NCBI GenBank assembly: GCA_024704765.1
Contig: JAKMXF010000155.1
Coordinates: 248,001 to 312,000, forward strand
Source: Oopsacas minuta
Lineage: Eukaryota > Porifera > Hexactinellida > Lyssacinosida > Leucopsacidae
Reading direction: 5' to 3'
Length of the DNA: 64,000 nucleotides
The translations under genes and the position numbers were made by a program. Under the pieces are notes generated by a model, which saw only the letters and a program-made list of their open reading frames with translations, ran no database searches and was not told the origin of the DNA. Each line of letters begins with the position of its first letter. The first letter of the stretch is position 1. Positions 59,512 through 64,000 of this stretch are shown here, piece after piece.

Positions 59512-60826
59512 CAGAGTGTTAAGAAATTGTTTTCTCTATTTTGAAGATACAATATAATCATATCCTGTATTCTAATGCACTTTGACTATTTTTGCTTGAA
59601 TAAATACAATGTATACTGTACGTGTGGACAGTACTTAAGTATATTTTTCGAATGTTTGTTTACTTTTTGATTGACGAATTTGTAGTATTTTTCTAGCAGA
59701 AATTTTTTATAGATGGTCAAAGAGGCCAGTATCCCTTTGAGTCATCAGGCAATGGGCATGTTAAAGGGTGGAATGAACAAAGACAGGTGGCAAATATTAT
59801 TGGGGTCTGTGTGCGAACCATTCGTTTTAAAACGGGAAATTCTCTTACAAACAGAAGTGGCCGCGGGAGAAAACGGTTTAGAAACAATCTCAAAGATTTT
59901 TTTGAAGAAAAATGTTGGAAAATGCCAAAAGCAATACGAAACTATCCTATATCTTGAAATCTAAAGGTTTTCCGGCTTCCCATGTTACTATTCATAGCTA
60001 TCTACGGAGTTTCGCAGACTCAAACCTTATCAACCTCAGGTTCTTTCACGATTGACTGAAAATCATAGAATTGCTTGATTGAAGTTCTGCCAGAAGAGGA
60101 GAAATATGTCAGTTAATGATTGGCAGCAAGTATTGTTTTCAGATGAATTACCCTTCGAATTATTTCATCCCCCTAATCGCCAGGATGTTCGAATATAGTT
60201 CGATCGTAGAGATAAAGTCCCGCATTTTGAGAGTGTAAAATTTCTATGAAAATTCCAAGTGTGGGGGTTATGTCCTATCGAGTTTTATCAGAACATCATA
60301 TCATAGCACACTTTCAAACTGTTAACCTGAATATTACAGAAAGGAGATTCTGAAGAAGACACTAACCTCTTTAATGCATCGGAAGGAAGTTACAGGGAAT
60401 GTATTAGAGTAAAAGATGTTGCCTGACATGTCTTAGGCGATATTCCAGCAAGTTGGAACACCAGCCCACACCTCAAAAAATGTCAAGAATGGCTCGAAAA
60501 TATTGTATGCAAATTCTGGGAGAAGGGCATTTGGCTGCCAATTCACATAATTTAATCCCAATCGAAAATCTCTGGGCAATTTTACAAACAAGGCTAGGAA
60601 GAATGGAACGCTAACAAATCTAAAAATGCTTCGGAAACATCTGATCCAGGATTGGGGAGAGATAACTCCTGAACTTTAGGCGAACTTATTGCTAGCATAC
60701 CAAATCGTATTAGTAGGTGTATTCAGCTAAAGGGAAGGTACATTGGAAAGTGAATAGAGTGTTTGTTTAATCTCTTGCATAGAAATTCTCGATTATATGT
60801 TAGGAAAACAATTTCTTAACACTCTG
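59512..60826 (+). mobile_element. Tc1 element C (1315 bp)
   Basis: TIRs CAGAGTGTTAAGAAATTG identical at both ends over about 21 bases, flanked by TA (59510-59511, 60827-60828). Same transposase subfamily as Tc1 A but different terminal sequence. Inserted next to or within the Tigger remnant. Confidence 0.93.
59713..60753 (+). pseudogene. Tc1 transposase C, heavily decayed, catalytic Asp lost
   Basis: Starts MVKEASIPLSHQAMGMLKGG like Tc1 A. Further blocks in shifting frames: SGRGRKRF, VNDWQQVLFSDELPFELFHP (first Asp), GVMSYRVLSEHHII, IFQQVGTPAHTSK and NPIENLWAIL (Glu), ending KGRYIGK and a stop at 60751-60753. The second catalytic Asp (QQD in family members) reads QQV here. Multiple stops. 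Clearly an older copy than Tc1 A. Confidence 0.88.
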
Positions 60827-60828
60827 TA

Positions 60829-61084
60829 TACTTTTCAGGGCCTTTCAATGATTTCCTTTTAGAGTCAGGTTCATTAAGATACTTATTTTGTCATTCTGTT
60901 GGAGAATGTACAAAACTGAGGGCTTTGTTGTCACAAACATTTCGCAATTCGCGCTTTTGAGCTACGCTAATTGGGTGCGGGGCTTAAAAGGGCATCACAA
61001 GATGATATTTTTCTCTCAATGTTAGCCCTACTTTTTTTTGAACAATAATTGATAGCCAATCGAGGATCTATAAGCAAGCCAAAT
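60829..61084. other. Spacer
   Basis: No gene recognised; could hold the 5' remainder of the Tigger element, but no motif confirms it. Confidence 0.35.
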
Positions 61085-61480
61085 ACACCGATAGTTAGAA
61101 TAACCCAAGTAATAATGAGCAAATAGTTGTAACAAACCAATTAAGAAACAAGCGATGGTTAGAATTTTCGAGTAAGGAATATCCTGATCCTAAGAATGAG
61201 CAGAGTAAGAAAATAAATAGATAGTTAGAATAAACAAACGAAGAAATCCTGATAGTTAGAATACCCAAATAGGAACAAACCGATAGTTGGAAAAAGCGGA
61301 GTAAAAGAAATACGATGGTTAGATTTAACCGAGTATGAAAGAATCGATGTTTAGGATTTTTCGAGTGAGAAAAAACCAATAGTTAGAATTTATTGAGTAT
61401 AAATGCCGATAGTTAGAATACACCGAGTATAAATGCCGATAGTTAGAATACACCAAGTAAGAACAAACCGATGGGAATAC
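61085..61480. repeat. Degenerate minisatellite with ATAGTTAGAATA core
   Basis: The unit is close to 30 bases, CCGATAGTTAGAATACACCG followed by AGTATAAATG. The last two units are identical over about 30 bases; earlier units are increasingly diverged (CGATGGTTAG, TGATAGTTAG and so on). About a dozen recognisable cores. A 12-base T run follows at 61539-61550. Confidence 0.82.
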
Positions 61481-63282
61481 TAGTTAGTTTGAAATATCGT
61501 GCACCACTAATCTATTTATTATATAACTTGTTGATGTTTTTTTTTTTTTTTGTTTGAATTGATTGAAGAACTTGTAAGAGCGACTAACTTGAAATTTTGC
61601 ATGTATGGGAGATGATAAATCTAGAAACAAGTTATATGGTCTAAGTGATATCTCAGAAAGTCTCTGAGATAGATGTCAAAATGTATTGACCTATCACATT
61701 TCGAGAGTCAACCAATTGTCGTGATATTACCCTATCGTATGATAGTCTTTAACCCAGTTCAATAGGATGAAAAATTACTCAATTTTTCCAATTGTGTAAA
61801 AGTTTTCAAATGCCAATTTGTTAAATTTGTGACTATCTTTGCTAATTGAAATATAGTTAGTAATTAGCCAACACAGCTATATTGTGGATGATATATACAT
61901 ATTCAAATATATATTTTTGTAATTTAATTAACTTGTCAATGATATGAATAAGTAACCATGTTTATTATTGTTTATTCATTAACCATAATTAATTTAACTA
62001 CAATTTTTAACATTAAGTAAAAATACATCGCAAACTAAATCTTTTATGTAATTATTCCGTGGACATTGAAGTAGTGGAAACCGGATAGTAGCGAAATATA
62101 GTTATGCATAGCCTACTCTAATATAAGACCTGAAGACCTTTTGTAACTTTTGGGCTAGGGATTTTGTTGGCGATGAAGGTAATTGACGTCATAGCTTTCT
62201 GAAGATATTGCCTGATCACTGAGTCAATTTTCACTGGACCAAGGATAAAGGTAGTGGTTATTGTTGATGGGAAATTCTATAATCGTCGATTTATGAAACT
62301 AGCACATTTTAATCCGGTAATAAGTATTTTTGATATGCAAAATTCACAAAAGCCACATTTGTGAAGATTTACAGATCAAATTGAGGTTATCTACTAGCGT
62401 AATTCCCTAATATGTATTAAAAATGTTGCAACCTTTGAAACCTTCTTGGACGTCAATTGTATATCTATGTTTAAATGCTGAAATTTCAAATGATCTAAAA
62501 CCGTCTCTGTACATAATATGCGAATTTGTTCATTATACAGTTGTCTTTTTTGTCATGACAATTTCGTAACAAAACATACGACAACTATGGAAGGTATCAC
62601 ACCGTGGATGTCGTATGTTTTGTTAATATTCCACTATAACTCGATAATCGTTACAATTAGTATAGCCAATATATGGTATACAAATGACTTCACATATCCT
62701 TATAGTATATTTTGATATTGTATCCCTTATCAATATGACGTAATAATGAATATGTCCATTATTAGTCATTTTTGAGATTGCACAATTTCTTTAGGGATAT
62801 CATATCAAAATTTATTGCGAGGACATGGAAAGCTACGTGTATATTCTACAAATGCTATACTGATTTGATCATAATTTCTGCGATTATCAAAGTACAAGAG
62901 TATGTCGATGATTACATGCAATCCATGGGCGATAACTCAAAAACGGATTTAAACATAGATACATGATTAACCTTCTACTTGGCTTCAAAGATTTTGATTT
63001 TTTGGTTTGTACTAGGCATTAGGCTGGCAAATTACCTCACTTCGATCTGTAAACCATTATGCTAAGCTAAACATTCAGGAATGTGTAAAATGTGCCTAGT
63101 ATGAATTTATTTGTTTAATTATTCCATTCTTTGAAGCCTTAGTATTGTAAAAAATGCATCTTTCATTTCAATCTGAATTAATGAAATGATCTATGTATAC
63201 TTTTATAGAATATCAAAAAATTGTAATAATAATGTAGCCTCGTTCATGAGTTACTAGTGATACCATGGATGACACATTTTTT
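61481..63282. other. AT-rich stretch, no gene recognised
   Basis: Very AT-rich with short chance frames (62518-62715, 62772-62966). Confidence 0.5.
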
Positions 63283-64000
63283 GGGAGCCGCACATTTGCG
63301 TACATCACACTTGCGTATAATGTGTATGTTCAAAGTTGCGTACATCACAGTTGTGTACAATGTAATGTATATTTGACAAGTTAATTAAAGGTTTCACAGG
63401 TAAATAAACTCTAATTACAAAATTATTTCGAGATCTATAAAATGCATTGGATGAGCTGGATATTTTATCACCAAGTATCTAATGTCTGCCAATAGCGATA
63501 CTTCATTCCAAATAGTCAAATCTTCAAAGGGGACTAACAAATTATCCCACGACGGATATTTTATATTTTCCATCGGGGAGCTATCAAAAAGGAGTGGCGG
63601 TGTGTCGTGCGAGGATGTAAAGCTAGAATACACTCCGTTGACGAGACAATCATCAAAAAGTCTGGGGAACATTCTCACCCACAGGAATACGGTAAAGATG
63701 AGGTAACAGTCATGAAAGATTTATTGAGGAAGCGAAGGAGAAAAACTAATGACAATCCACACGTTGCGATAGGAGAGATGACCAGTTTATTGTCTGAGTC
63801 TGCGAAGTCTCTGCTTCCAAATCAACACGTCCTGAAAATGATGTATAAAAGGCAACGTGTTGCTCCACCTAATCCAGTATCTTTTGAAGAACTTCAGTTA
63901 GACGCTGAAAACATCAAAATATTTTCTAACAGGAATTTTCTATTCTACGACTCTGGCATTGGCCCCGATAGGATAGTGATATTTGCAACTAAAGGGAACA
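63283..64000 (+). mobile_element. MULE element B, left part, runs off the window
   Basis: Begins GGGAGCCGCACATTTGCG, the same GGGAGCC tip as MULE A, and continues with repeats of TTGCGTACATCACA and variants (63290-63365), a subterminal pattern parallel to that of MULE A. The FLYWCH/MULE gene inside supports the call. The right end is outside the window. Confidence 0.72.
63482..64000 (+). pseudogene. MULE transposase B, N-terminal part with FLYWCH finger, truncated by the window
   Basis: From ATG 63482: MSANSDTSFQIVKSSKGTNK and LSHDGYFIFS; after a one-base frameshift KKEWRCVVRGCKARIHS, DETIIKKSGEHSHPQEYG completes a C-C-H-H FLYWCH zinc finger. Then TVMKDLLRKRRRKTND, QHVLKMMYKRQRVAPPNP, SFEELQLDAENI and RNFLFYDSGIGPDRIVIFAT, the region that precedes the first catalytic Asp in this family. 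Apart from the one frameshift the frame is open to the window end. It could be a nearly intact gene, or the frameshift could be a sequencing error. Confidence 0.8.

Noticed and set aside
61085-61480. CRISPR array
   Set aside because: Units are directly adjacent with no unique spacers, and the sequence is eukaryotic; it is a minisatellite.

Overview
This is AT-rich nuclear DNA from a eukaryote, most likely an invertebrate animal. The only ordinary host gene I can recognise is an ATP-dependent phosphofructokinase (PFK), seen as two exons (23044-23472 and 27021-27299) separated by a 3.5 kb intron. Nearly everything else is DNA transposons of animal type: mariner, Tc1, DD37D Tc1/mariner, Merlin, hAT, MULE and pogo/Tigger, plus RAG1-like and related genes. 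I saw no reverse transcriptase, integrase or LTR. The species cannot be fixed from the window. The unnamed repeat families are ones I know from cnidarians and arthropods, so a cnidarian relative (for example a parasitic one) is a reasonable guess but not shown.

Layout. 1-7.1 kb: three decayed minus-strand genes, namely a RAG1-like gene cut by the window edge and two unnamed transposase-like families. 7.1-14 kb: AT-rich sequence with dispersed repeats. 14-22.9 kb: a mariner, then an inverted duplication whose left arm holds a second mariner and which encloses a Merlin element interrupted by a Tc1, plus a 0.9 kb fold-back. 23-27.3 kb: PFK exons. 27.6-30 kb: a hAT fragment and a hAT deletion derivative. 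32-34.1 kb: a second, full-span RAG1-like pseudogene. 34-43 kb: a second fold-back, a hAT MITE, a Tc1, a DD37D element and a mariner. 44.3-52 kb: a ZBED5-type hAT carrying two other complete hATs. 52.2-57.5 kb: a spliced MULE whose second intron holds an intact mariner and a DD37D element. 58.3-60.8 kb: a Tigger fragment next to a Tc1. 61.1-61.5 kb: a degenerate minisatellite. 63.3-64 kb: the start of a second MULE.

Many element ends can be read to the base from terminal inverted repeats (TIRs) and target-site duplications (TSDs): TA for mariner/Tc1 and 8 bp for hAT and MULE. This gives a relative order of insertion. The one transposase with an uninterrupted full-length frame and perfect TIRs is the mariner at 53880-55212. 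The most notable biology is the pair of RAG1-like pseudogenes, and a shared C-terminal acidic motif linking them to the two unnamed families at 1.9-7.1 kb.
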